Positions 1 through 6,464 of a DNA stretch of 10,315 bases are shown one piece after another. The first letter of the stretch is position 1, and each line of letters opens with the position of its first letter. Below the pieces are notes generated by a model, which saw nothing but the letters and a program-made list of their open reading frames with translations, was not told the DNA's origin and made no database searches. The DNA is taken from the NCBI GenBank assembly GCA_041672385.1, contig JBAYZQ010000079.1:1-10315 (forward strand). Reading direction: 5' to 3'. This stretch comes from JBAYZQ01 sp041672385 (lineage in GTDB: Bacteria > Spirochaetota > Spirochaetia > Sphaerochaetales > Sphaerochaetaceae). Both the position numbers and the translations under genes were made by a program.

Positions 1-1008
1 TTTTGTACTATAGATCCAAATATCGGAATTGTAAGTGTTCCGGATAAAAGACTTGATAAAATAGTGGAACTTGTTCCAACAGAAAAGGTTATTCCTGCAA
101 CTTTTGAGTTTGTAGATATAGCAGGACTTGTTGCTGGAGCATCAAAAGGTGAGGGTTTAGGTAATAAATTTCTTGCAAATATAAGAGAAGTAGGGGTTAT
201 TGCTCATGTAGTAAGATGCTTTGAGGATGAAGATATAATTCATGTGAATAATAAAATTGACCCCTTAAGTGATATTGAAACAATTGATATTGAACTAGCC
301 TTGGCCGATCTTGATACAGTTTCAAACCGATTAGCAAAACTGACTCGAATGACCAGATTAAAAGGTGATAAAGAAAAAGAAACAGTAGCTCTTATACCAA
401 TTCTTCAAAGACTTGAAAAAGCTTTGGAAGATGGAAAGGCAGCAAGAAGCCTTGATTTTAATGAAGATGAAGAAAAACTTTTAAGAGATCTTCATCTTAT
501 AACTATGAAACCGGTAATTTATGTATGTAATATTGATGAGGATTCAATAGGTGAAGAAAATCAATTCGTTAAACTAGTTAGGGAAAAAGCTGAGACTGAA
601 GAGGCTGAGACTGTAGTTATTTGTGGAAAGATAGAAGCCGAAATAGCAGGGTTGGATAGTAAGGAAGACCAAGATGAGTTTCTTGAATCTGTGGGACTTG
701 AAGAGAGTGCTTTGAATCATCTAATTCGAGTGGCCTATAAAACTCTTGGACTCCGTACTTTCTTTACAGCTGGGAGCGATGAAGACCGAGCTTGGACTTT
801 CAAAGCGGGAAGTAAAGCCCCTCAAGCAGCTGGTGTTATACATACTGATTTCGAAAAAGGCTTTATAAAAGCTGAAGTATATAATGTAGAGGATTTATTT
901 GAGTTTAAAAGTGAACAAAAAGTCCGAGAAAAAGGAAAATTTAGACTTGAAGGAAAAGACTATCTTGTAAAAGATGGAGATATCATGCACTTTAGATTCA
1001 ATGTTTAG
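1..1008 (+). CDS. ychF: YchF/OLA1-family ribosome-associated ATPase, 5'-truncated by the window edge
   Basis: YchF is a cytoplasmic Obg-related P-loop protein that hydrolyses ATP rather than GTP, binds ribosomes and is linked to stress responses. The reading frame is open from base 1 (FCTIDPNIGIVSVPD), so the gene enters from the left; 335 codons are visible. The family is about 363 residues, so roughly the first 30, including the P-loop, are outside. Seen here are the G3 motif DIAGL followed by the family block AGASKGEGLGNKFL, the segment HVVRCFED, and the G4-position motif NIDE at 529-540. An NxxE motif replaces NKxD in YchF and is tied to its ATP preference. The C-terminal TGS-type domain has the conserved RAWTF, APQAAG, HTDFEKGFIKAEV and DGDIMHFRFNV ending. 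An internal GTG at 64 is not the real start because homology continues upstream of it. No anomalies are seen in the visible part. Confidence 0.97.
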   Translation, partial: FCTIDPNIGIVSVPDKRLDKIVELVPTEKVIPATFEFVDIAGLVAGASKGEGLGNKFLANIREVGVIAHVVRCFEDEDIIHVNNKIDPLSDIETIDIELALADLDTVSNRLAKLTRMTRLKGDKEKETVALIPILQRLEKALEDGKAARSLDFNEDEEKLLRDLHLITMKPVIYVCNIDEDSIGEENQFVKLVREKAETEEAETVVICGKIEAEIAGLDSKEDQDEFLESVGLEESALNHLIRVAYKTLGLRTFFTAGSDEDRAWTFKAGSKAPQAAGVIHTDFEKGFIKAEVYNVEDLFEFKSEQKVREKGKFRLEGKDYLVKDGDIMHFRFNV

Positions 1009-1009
1009 T

Positions 1010-1738
1010 CTACCAGGTACATTCAAGTTTAATTGGATCATTTAAAAGTAATAGTTTGATAAGGGGAATGTGAAAAGCGGTAATATTATCTTCAAGCATT
1101 TCCCCATCGCTACTTTGAATTTCTGATGGTGCTTGAAATATTAGATTTATTTCAGAATCTTTTATTTTATCTGGACCATCTTCACCAAGAATAAAACCAA
1201 TCATATCAAGATAATCTTCTTGGCTAAGACCATTATTATAAACAGGTCCATACACTTCAAAGTTTTCTTCAGATAAGAAGGGAAGAATTATACAAAGTTT
1301 GTCCCAATTGTCCATGTTTATATTTATTTCTAAATGGCTTTGTCCTTTTTCTTCATTATTAGATATTATGAAAAGATTTTGGTCTTTCATATCTGTAAGA
1401 TAATCAAGAAGAGAATTAATATCCAAAAATTTTATATTTCCAAGGTAATTGTTTTCATCTGCCTTAAAGAAGAATGAATCTGAGACAGAGGGTGATTGTT
1501 CTATTTTTTGAGCCATATTTTCTACAGCATTTTCTAGAACACTTTCATCCTGCTGATTAGTCCCAAGATAAGGAGAAAGATCTTGTAAGACCCCATTAAA
1601 AAACTCATCAGCATATAACAACATTGTTGTTGTGCCATGATTGTCATTTTCCAAACTTATATTTTGTGTTACCGTGCAACTGGATAGGATAGATAAGCAA
1701 ACCAGTGCAATAATGAATCCTTTTAGTGTGTTCTTCAT
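1010..1738 (-). CDS. Putative lipoprotein of unknown function
   Basis: This encodes 242 residues. The start at 1738 is chosen because it gives a compact type II signal peptide: MKNTLKG, a hydrophobic stretch (FIIALVCLSI) and the lipobox LSSC with the lipidated cysteine at residue 21. An in-frame TTG at 1819 would add 27 residues before the signal and looks spurious. The mature protein is acidic, rich in Asn, Asp and Glu, has no further membrane helix, and ends in a hydrophobic segment (IPLIKLLLL) followed by a short polar tail ending ECTW. After lipidation it should be anchored to a membrane on the extracytoplasmic side. I do not recognise a family. The overall shape (lipidated Cys, TVTQNISLENDNHGTTT strand-like start, IPL-leucine-rich C-terminus) resembles LppM-like lipoproteins, but this is an impression only. 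It is convergent with ychF, the stop codons being separated by one base, and divergent from topA. No Shine-Dalgarno sequence is evident upstream of the ATG. Confidence 0.75.
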   Translation of the reverse strand: MKNTLKGFIIALVCLSILSSCTVTQNISLENDNHGTTTMLLYADEFFNGVLQDLSPYLGTNQQDESVLENAVENMAQKIEQSPSVSDSFFFKADENNYLGNIKFLDINSLLDYLTDMKDQNLFIISNNEEKGQSHLEININMDNWDKLCIILPFLSEENFEVYGPVYNNGLSQEDYLDMIGFILGEDGPDKIKDSEINLIFQAPSEIQSSDGEMLEDNITAFHIPLIKLLLLNDPIKLECTW

Positions 1739-1792
1739 GCAAAATACTATGATATAGACTAAAATAAAAATCAAGGGTTTCAAAATTTTAGG

Positions 1793-1822
1793 TTGACAAA
1801 TTATGATTATTAGTTTCAAAAT
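1793..1822 (+). promoter_or_regulatory. Candidate sigma70-type promoter of topA
   Basis: A perfect -35 hexamer TTGACA lies at 1793-1798 and a 4/6 match to the -10 hexamer (CAAAAT, 1817-1822) follows after 18 bp. The predicted start near 1829 gives a leader of about 50 nt before the topA ATG. The site is in the divergent 141-bp gap between the lipoprotein gene and topA. The -10 element is weak, so the exact start is uncertain. Confidence 0.5.
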
Positions 1823-1864
1823 AGGTAATTGTTGTTTCTTCTAAGAATTCATGAAGTTATAAAC

Positions 1865-1871
1865 AGGAGAG
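1865..1871 (+). promoter_or_regulatory. Ribosome binding site that fixes the topA start
   Basis: AGGAGAG lies 8 nt before the ATG at 1880. The frame is open further upstream to 1829, but the upstream in-frame codons have no comparable site. Homology of the protein also begins right after the 1880 start (MAEKKLIIVESPTKAKTI), so 1880 is the start. Confidence 0.85.
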
Positions 1872-1879
1872 AATTAGAT

Positions 1880-4405
1880 ATGGCAGAGAAAAAACTTATA
1901 ATTGTTGAGTCACCGACAAAAGCAAAGACCATAAAAAAATATTTACCAAAAGAATGTACTGTAATTGCAAGTAAAGGGCATATTCGAGATTTGCCTGAAG
2001 GCGAACTTGGAATTGATATAGAAAATTCTTTTAAACCTAAGTATGTTATTTCAAAAGGAAAAAAACCAATAGTAAAAGCTTTGAAAGATGAGCTTAAAGA
2101 TAGCACTGAATTGATTCTTGCAACTGATGAAGATAGAGAAGGAGAAAGTATTTCTTGGCATTTGCTAGAAATCTTAAAACCAAAAATTCCTTATAAAAGA
2201 ATGGTTTTTCATGAAATAACAAAAAAAGCCATTTTAAAAGCCTTTGAAAATGGTAGAGATCTTGATTTGGATTTGGTTCACAGTCAAGAAGCTAGAAGAA
2301 TTCTTGATAGACTTTATGGTTTTACAGTAAGTCCGGTACTTTGGAAGAAACTCTCCAATAAAAAGTTGGCTGCTGGAAGAGTTCAATCTCCAGGATTAAA
2401 GATGATTGTAGAAAGAGAACGAGAGAGAATGGCTTTTAAGAAGAATTCTTATTGGGATATTCAATCTTTACTTTCCTCAAGCAAGGAGTTTGAAGCTAAA
2501 TTAAGCAAAGTTAATGGAACTAGAGTTGCCAACGGTAAGGATTTTGATTCGGTTACAGGTGATTTTAAATCTAAAGGCAAAAGTGTCTTACTCGATGAAG
2601 AAACTACAAAAAAATATGTTGATGATTTTAAAAGTGACAGTGTTTGGACTGTTACAAATATAAATCAACGTAAGGTTACCCAAAAACCATCAATACCTTT
2701 TACTACCAGTACCTTGCAGCAGGAAGCAAATAGAAAATTAAAACTTACAGCTAGAAAAACTATGAGTTTAGCTCAGAGTCTTTATGAAGAAGGTCTTATT
2801 ACCTATATGAGAACGGATAGTCCAACTTTAAGTCAAGAAGGGACTATGGCAGCTAGAAAAGAAATTGAAGAACTTTATGGTAAGGAATATCTTTCAGAAA
2901 AGCCTCGTTATTTTTCAGCAACTTCGGCTAATGCACAAGAGGCTCATGAAGCAATTCGTCCTTCAGGGGAAATATTCAAGAAACCGGAAGAAACTGGACT
3001 TTCTGGCCAAAATTTCAGTCTTTATAAATTAATTTGGATGAGGACTATTTCTTGTCAAATGGCAGATGCAAGAAAACTTAATACAACAGTTACCATTGAA
3101 GCCAAAAAAAATAAAGAAATTTTGACCTTTACCTCCACTGGTGTACAGATTGAATTTCCTGGCTTTATAAGAGCTTACGTTGAAGGAAGTGATGATGTTG
3201 AGGCAACTCTAGAAAATAAAGAAAAATATCTTCCTTCTTTAAAAGAAAATGAAGTACTCAAATGCTTGGATTTAAAAGGTGTTTCACATGAGACAAAAGC
3301 TCCAAGTCGTTTTTCTGAAGCTGCCCTAGTACAGAATCTTGAAAAACAGGGAATTGGAAGACCTTCTACCTATGCAACTATTATTGAAAGAATTACCAAT
3401 AAAAACTATGTAATAAAAAGGGATGGTGTTTTAGTTCCAACCTTTATAGGCTTCGGGGTTGTTTCTTTGTTAGAGAAAAATTTTTCTTCTTATATTGATT
3501 ATGGTTTTACAAAGGAAATGGAAGATAGTCTTGACAGAATTTCAAGTGATAAGATTGAAGAGTTTAGTTATATAAAAGCTTTCTATGAAGGTGAAAAAGG
3601 TCTTTCTAGTCAAGTGGAAAAAGCTATGAAGGATATTGAGCCAACTGAGGCTAAAAAACTAATGTTGCCTCAAATTTCTGAGGAAAATCAAATTTATCTT
3701 GGCCCTTACGGAGCTTACGTTAAAGGTGAAAAGAATATTGGAATTCCTGAAACTTTTGTTCCTGGAGAAATTACCAATCAAGATATAATTGATATTAAAA
3801 ATAAAGCCCTTTCAACTAATGGTGAAAACTCAGGCCCTATTGAAATTGGTAAAGATGAAAAATCTGGTAAAGCAGTTTACTATTGTACTGGAAAATTTGG
3901 ACCTTATTGGCAAATTGGTGAAATTGAAGGTAAGAAAAAACCACCACGTTTTTCAGTTCCTAAAGATTTAAGAGATACTGATGTAGCTTTTGAAAAAATA
4001 ATGCAGTTCTTTTCTCTTCCTAAAGTTTTAGGCAAAAATGAAGAGGGTAAGGATGTTTCAATTGGGTCTGGAAAATTTGGGCCTTATGTTGTCTGTGAAA
4101 AAGATTTTAGATCGGTTCCAAATTTTGAGGTTCTCTTTAATATGACCCTTGAAAGAGCAATTGAAATTCTTTCCCAACCAAAACCTGGAAGAAAATCAAA
4201 AGGAGCAAGTACAAAAGCAAAGGTACCTGTGGTTGATTTAGGTGAACACGAAGGTGAAGCACTTGGAATTTTTTATGGACGTTATGGTTATTATATGAAA
4301 CATGGAAAAAAGAATATTGCTCTTCCAAAAGAATATAAAAATGATGAAGAAAAGTGTAAGACCTTGAAAAAAGAAGACGCTATTTCTTTTATAGAAGAAA
4401 AATAA
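1880..4405 (+). CDS. topA: DNA topoisomerase I (type IA)
   Basis: TopA (841 residues) relaxes negatively supercoiled DNA by cutting one strand through a 5'-phosphotyrosine bond. The N-terminal TOPRIM domain has the catalytic Glu10 in VESPTKAKTI and the metal-binding DxDxE set Asp83, Asp85 and Glu87 in LATDEDREGE. The catalytic tyrosine is Tyr309 in GLITYMRTDS (codon 2804-2806). Other family signatures are AGRVQSP and LEKQGIGRPSTYATII. From about residue 600 the protein has four topoisomerase C-terminal repeat modules with a G-x-[FY]-G-x-Y core, near residues 605 (GPYGAYVKG), 670 (GKFGPYW), 730 (GKFGPYVV) and 800 (GRYGYYMKHGKKN). The C-terminal part contains only isolated cysteines and no CxxC pairs, so the Cys4 zinc ribbons of E. 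coli and Bacillus TopA are absent. Repeat-type tails are known in several phyla, including actinobacteria, and bind single-stranded DNA. The gene has its own promoter and a strong terminator and appears monocistronic. Confidence 0.98.
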   Translation: MAEKKLIIVESPTKAKTIKKYLPKECTVIASKGHIRDLPEGELGIDIENSFKPKYVISKGKKPIVKALKDELKDSTELILATDEDREGESISWHLLEILKPKIPYKRMVFHEITKKAILKAFENGRDLDLDLVHSQEARRILDRLYGFTVSPVLWKKLSNKKLAAGRVQSPGLKMIVERERERMAFKKNSYWDIQSLLSSSKEFEAKLSKVNGTRVANGKDFDSVTGDFKSKGKSVLLDEETTKKYVDDFKSDSVWTVTNINQRKVTQKPSIPFTTSTLQQEANRKLKLTARKTMSLAQSLYEEGLITYMRTDSPTLSQEGTMAARKEIEELYGKEYLSEKPRYFSATSANAQEAHEAIRPSGEIFKKPEETGLSGQNFSLYKLIWMRTISCQMADARKLNTTVTIEAKKNKEILTFTSTGVQIEFPGFIRAYVEGSDDVEATLENKEKYLPSLKENEVLKCLDLKGVSHETKAPSRFSEAALVQNLEKQGIGRPSTYATIIERITNKNYVIKRDGVLVPTFIGFGVVSLLEKNFSSYIDYGFTKEMEDSLDRISSDKIEEFSYIKAFYEGEKGLSSQVEKAMKDIEPTEAKKLMLPQISEENQIYLGPYGAYVKGEKNIGIPETFVPGEITNQDIIDIKNKALSTNGENSGPIEIGKDEKSGKAVYYCTGKFGPYWQIGEIEGKKKPPRFSVPKDLRDTDVAFEKIMQFFSLPKVLGKNEEGKDVSIGSGKFGPYVVCEKDFRSVPNFEVLFNMTLERAIEILSQPKPGRKSKGASTKAKVPVVDLGEHEGEALGIFYGRYGYYMKHGKKNIALPKEYKNDEEKCKTLKKEDAISFIEEK

Positions 4406-4434
4406 TCTATTTTATTTTAACTTTTAAATTATTT

Positions 4435-4460
4435 GGAGAACTTAGGTTCTCCTTTTTTTT
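4435..4460 (+). terminator. Intrinsic terminator of topA
   Basis: A perfect 7-bp stem GGAGAAC/GTTCTCC with a TTAG loop (4435-4452) is followed directly by eight T (4453-4460). It starts 30 nt after the topA stop and separates topA from the next promoter at 4482. Confidence 0.93.
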
Positions 4461-4481
4461 AGAAAAACTGAAGAAAAATAA

Positions 4482-4510
4482 TTGACAAAAATAAAGGTTT
4501 TTAATAGAAT
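4482..4510 (+). promoter_or_regulatory. Strong sigma70-type promoter of the AbrB/ABC-2 operon
   Basis: A perfect -35 TTGACA (4482-4487), an optimal 17-bp spacer and a 5/6 -10 hexamer TAGAAT (4505-4510) are present. The predicted transcription start is near 4517, inside the palindromic site 4514-4555. A promoter this close to consensus without a regulator would be highly active, which fits with a repressor acting just downstream. Confidence 0.8.
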
Positions 4511-4513
4511 CTC

Positions 4514-4555
4514 TTAAGTATAATAAGTTGTACTTGTTATACAAGTTATACTTAA
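4514..4555. promoter_or_regulatory. Nested palindromic operator at the transcription start of the AbrB/ABC-2 operon
   Basis: The 42-bp block is bounded by a perfect 10-bp inverted repeat, TTAAGTATAA (4514-4523) and TTATACTTAA (4546-4555). Inside are three smaller overlapping palindromes: AAGTTGTACTT (4525-4535), ACTTGTTATACAAGT (4532-4546, perfect 6-bp arms) and AAGTTATACTT (4543-4553). The first and third are the same 11-mer with one change, 18 bp apart; the left arm AAGT at 4516 is a further 9 bp upstream of the first. The block covers the predicted start (about 4517) and the early leader. It is the obvious binding site for the AbrB-type protein encoded next. The same repeats could form a hairpin in the leader RNA, so action at the RNA level is an alternative. 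Confidence 0.75.
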
Positions 4556-4558
4556 CTT

Positions 4559-4564
4559 GGGAGA
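4559..4564 (+). promoter_or_regulatory. Shine-Dalgarno-like GGGAGA without a standard start codon at normal spacing
   Basis: GGGAGA lies directly after the operator in the leader of the AbrB-type gene. No ATG, GTG or TTG follows at 4-12 nt. The only in-frame candidate at good spacing is an ATT at 4570, which would add 11 residues to the AbrB-type protein. The conventional ATG at 4603 is 38 nt further on and has only a weak GGTAG upstream. Either ATT is used, as in infC, or this purine block is incidental. Confidence 0.35.
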
Positions 4565-4602
4565 TAAATATTAAAAGTAAAAACAGTGGTAGTAAAAAAT
4601 GT

Positions 4603-4881
4603 ATGCATTCAGTAAAAGTTGGTCCAAAAGGTCAAATCGTGATTCCAAAAGAAATTCGTGAAATGTTCGATATCTCACCAGGAGCTACTCTTCTAATGCT
4701 TGCAGATTCAGAAAAAGGTATAGCAATTGAAAGATTTGGGGTTTTTGCCAAGATTGCAGATTCTATTTTTAATGGAAGAGCAAAAGAGGTATATCCAGAT
4801 CAAACCGAAGAAGATTCTTTAAACTTTGCTAAAAAAATAGAGGAAATAAAAGAAAATGAAAAAAGCGATACAAACGAATAA
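4603..4881 (+). CDS. AbrB/MazE/SpoVT-family transcriptional regulator
   Basis: This is a 92-residue protein from the ATG at 4603. The swapped-hairpin AbrB/SpoVT DNA-binding domain is at residues 1-50: HSVKVGPKGQIVIPKEIREMF, then the PGATLLMLADSEKGIAI strand pair. The KGQIVIPKEIR core is the hallmark of the family. Residues 50-92 form a charged helical tail (EDSLNFAKKIEEIKENEK) that may help oligomerisation. Family members act as DNA-binding transition-state regulators or as antitoxins. Here no toxin follows; an ABC-2 transporter does, an arrangement I know from other low-G+C bacteria. The role inferred is autorepression of the operon through the palindromes at 4514-4555. The 3' end overlaps the ATPase gene by 26 bp. 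The start is uncertain: an ATT at 4570 or a TTG at 4528 is also in frame, but the TTG lies inside the operator. Confidence 0.88.
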   Translation: MHSVKVGPKGQIVIPKEIREMFDISPGATLLMLADSEKGIAIERFGVFAKIADSIFNGRAKEVYPDQTEEDSLNFAKKIEEIKENEKSDTNE

Positions 4882-5590
4882 TTTAACAAAGAAATATAAT
4901 GGCTTGATTGCTGTTGATTCGTTAAACCTATCGATAGAAGAAGGAGAGCTTTTTGCTCTTTTGGGGATAAATGGAGCAGGAAAGACCACAACAATTAAAA
5001 TGCTTTCCTGTTTAGAGAAACCTACTGAGGGAGAAGCTTGGATACTTGGTAATAGCATTTTAAGTAAATCTCAAAAAGTTAAAGAATTAATAAGTGTTTC
5101 TCCTCAGGAAACTGCAATTGCACCTAATCTAAGTGTAAAAGAAAATCTTAAGTTTATGTGTGGAATTTATGGGATGGGTAAAGAAGAAGTTCAAGAAAAA
5201 ACTGAAAAAATAATAAAGGAATTTGAACTGGATGAAATTGCAAATAAAAAGGCTAGATTACTTTCGGGAGGTTGGCAAAGGCGACTTTCAATAGCTATGG
5301 CACTTATTACCGAGCCTCAGGTACTTTTTCTTGATGAACCGACCTTAGGCCTTGATGTAATAGCTAGGAGAGAATTGTGGAAATCAATTATAAAATTAAA
5401 AGGGAAAGTGACAGTCATTTTAACAACACACTATCTTGAAGAGGCTGAAAAATTGTCGGATCAAATTGGAATTATGTCAAAAGGAAACTTGGTTGCAACA
5501 GGGACAGCTGAAAAATTTATTAAGGAAACTGGAACAAAAAATTTTGAAGATGCTTTTGTTGCCTTATATGAAAGAGGTACAATAAAATGA
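4856..5590 (+). CDS. ABC transporter ATP-binding protein (ABC-2 exporter type)
   Basis: This 244-residue cytoplasmic ATPase powers the permease encoded next. It has Walker A GINGAGKTT (residues 37-45), the Q-loop Gln84 (VSPQET), the signature LSGGW (136-140) followed by QRRLSIAMAL, Walker B VLFLDEP (156-162, Asp160 and catalytic Glu161), the D-loop region GLD and the switch His192 (TTHYLEEAE). The signature ends in Trp rather than Gln, a mild variation. The C-terminal tail FEDAFVALYERG is typical of ATPases paired with ABC-2 permeases of the NatA/DrrA/CcmA type, which export drugs, ions, lipids or peptides; the substrate cannot be read from the sequence. The ATG at 4856 has GAGGA 11 nt upstream, within the end of the regulator gene. 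The gene overlaps the upstream gene by 26 bp and the downstream permease by 4 bp, so translation is probably coupled. Confidence 0.95.
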   Translation: MKKAIQTNNLTKKYNGLIAVDSLNLSIEEGELFALLGINGAGKTTTIKMLSCLEKPTEGEAWILGNSILSKSQKVKELISVSPQETAIAPNLSVKENLKFMCGIYGMGKEEVQEKTEKIIKEFELDEIANKKARLLSGGWQRRLSIAMALITEPQVLFLDEPTLGLDVIARRELWKSIIKLKGKVTVILTTHYLEEAEKLSDQIGIMSKGNLVATGTAEKFIKETGTKNFEDAFVALYERGTIK

Positions 5591-6324
5591 AAATGATTGC
5601 TTTTGCTTCAAGAAATTTTAAAGAAATAATAAGAGATAAATTAAATATTTGTTTTGGAATTGGTTTTCCTGTTATTTTGCTTTTACTATTGTCTTTGATT
5701 CAATCAAATATTCCTATTCCTATTTTTGAAATTAGCACTTTAGCTCCTGGAATTGCTATTTTTGGATTATCCTTTTTCTCTTTGTTTTCAGGTATGTTGA
5801 TTGCCAAGGATAGAACAACTTCTTTTATTGATCGTCTTTTTACTTCTCCAATGACCGAATCTGATTTTATCATGGGCTATGCTTTGCCTATTTTACCTAT
5901 AGCTATCTTTCAGATGCTTTTTTGTTATATTTTTTCTATTTTTTTAGGCTTGAAAATTTCTTTAAATATTTTTCTTGCAATTTTAGTGTCAATTCCCTGT
6001 GCTGTAATTTTTATAGCATTAGGGTTGTTGTGTGGAAGTCTTTTAAGTGATAAGAGTGTAGGTGGAGTTTGTGGAGCTTTATTAACAAATATAACTGCAT
6101 GGTTGTCTGGTACGTGGTTTGATCTTAATCTTGTTGGAAAAGGATTCAAGTTTGTTGCAAATCTCCTTCCTTTTTCACATGGAGTTAATGCTGCAAGAGC
6201 TGCAATCTCAGGTAATTATTCAGGACTATTTAAAAATCTCTTATGGACAATTGGGTATGCCATTGTTTTGATGATAATTTCAATTATTGTGTTTAAAAGA
6301 AAAATGAACTCTAATAGAAAATAA
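5587..6324 (+). CDS. ABC-2 type transporter permease
   Basis: This 245-residue inner-membrane protein has about six hydrophobic helices, near residues 20-39, 52-73, 96-120, 125-152, 157-175 and 215-236. The layout and the cytoplasmic loop after helix 2 (KDRTTSFIDRLFTSPMTESDF) match the ABC-2 membrane family, where this loop contacts the ATPase. The segment LLPFSHGVNAARAAISG before the last helix is also typical (P-x-x-x-x-x-x-AxR). It starts by an ATGA overlap with the ATPase stop. With one ATPase and one permease gene, the working transporter should be a homodimer of each. The substrate is unknown. No plus-strand intrinsic terminator follows; the hairpin at 6345-6378 has its T-run only on the minus strand. 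Confidence 0.92.
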   Translation: MKMIAFASRNFKEIIRDKLNICFGIGFPVILLLLLSLIQSNIPIPIFEISTLAPGIAIFGLSFFSLFSGMLIAKDRTTSFIDRLFTSPMTESDFIMGYALPILPIAIFQMLFCYIFSIFLGLKISLNIFLAILVSIPCAVIFIALGLLCGSLLSDKSVGGVCGALLTNITAWLSGTWFDLNLVGKGFKFVANLLPFSHGVNAARAAISGNYSGLFKNLLWTIGYAIVLMIISIIVFKRKMNSNRK

Positions 6325-6340
6325 TTTTTTACTTTTATAT

Positions 6341-6378
6341 GAAAAAGCCTGTTTTTCATATTATTGAAAACCAGGCTT
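6341..6378 (-). terminator. Intrinsic terminator of the tRNA-Arg gene
   Basis: Read on the minus strand, AAGCCTG (6378-6372) pairs perfectly with CAGGCTT (6351-6345). The stem continues after one G·A mismatch with TTTTCA/TGAAAA around an ATAATA loop, and a T-run follows (complement of 6342-6346). It begins two bases after the tRNA discriminator base. On the plus strand the hairpin is followed by ATACCCC and is not expected to terminate transcription of the permease operon. Confidence 0.8.
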
Positions 6379-6379
6379 A

Positions 6380-6453
6380 TACCCCCTGTGCGATTCGAAC
6401 GCGCGACCCCTTCCTTAGGAGGGAAGTGCTCTATCCAGCTGAGCTAAGGGAGC
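6380..6453 (-). tRNA. tRNA-Arg(CCT)
   Basis: The 74-nt minus-strand gene folds as a cloverleaf. The acceptor stem is GCTCCCT/AGGGGGT with wobble pairs at 1-72 (G-U) and 3-70 (U-G). The D-arm is GCTC/GAGC with an AGCTGGATA loop. The anticodon stem is CTTCC/GGAAG with loop CTCCTAA, giving anticodon CCT, which reads the arginine codon AGG. The variable region is GGGTC. The T-arm has the canonical TTCGAAT loop, and its stem GCGCG/CGCAC has one C·A mismatch (positions 50-64). The 3' CCA is not encoded: the discriminator A is followed by TAAG, so a CCA-adding enzyme is needed. It is transcribed alone, opposite to both flanking operons. Confidence 0.95.
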
Positions 6454-6464
6454 AAGGCTTTCTA

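Noticed and set aside
1010..1819. Longer lipoprotein gene from TTG at 1819
   Set aside because: It would place a second hydrophobic stretch before the signal peptide and bury the lipobox at residue 48; no ribosome binding site supports it.
4514..4602. Riboswitch or T-box in the leader of the AbrB-type operon
   Set aside because: The leader is short, shows only the nested palindromes, and has no terminator alternative or known aptamer core.
4568..4615. Short leader frame starting at ATA 4568 (15 codons) after the GGGAGA site
   Set aside because: It needs a very rare ATA start, is only 4 bases from the purine block and has no regulatory signature such as repeated codons.
4603..4881. AbrB/MazE-type protein as antitoxin of a toxin-antitoxin pair
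   Set aside because: The adjacent gene is an ABC ATPase and no MazF, PemK, VapC or other small toxin frame is present on either side.
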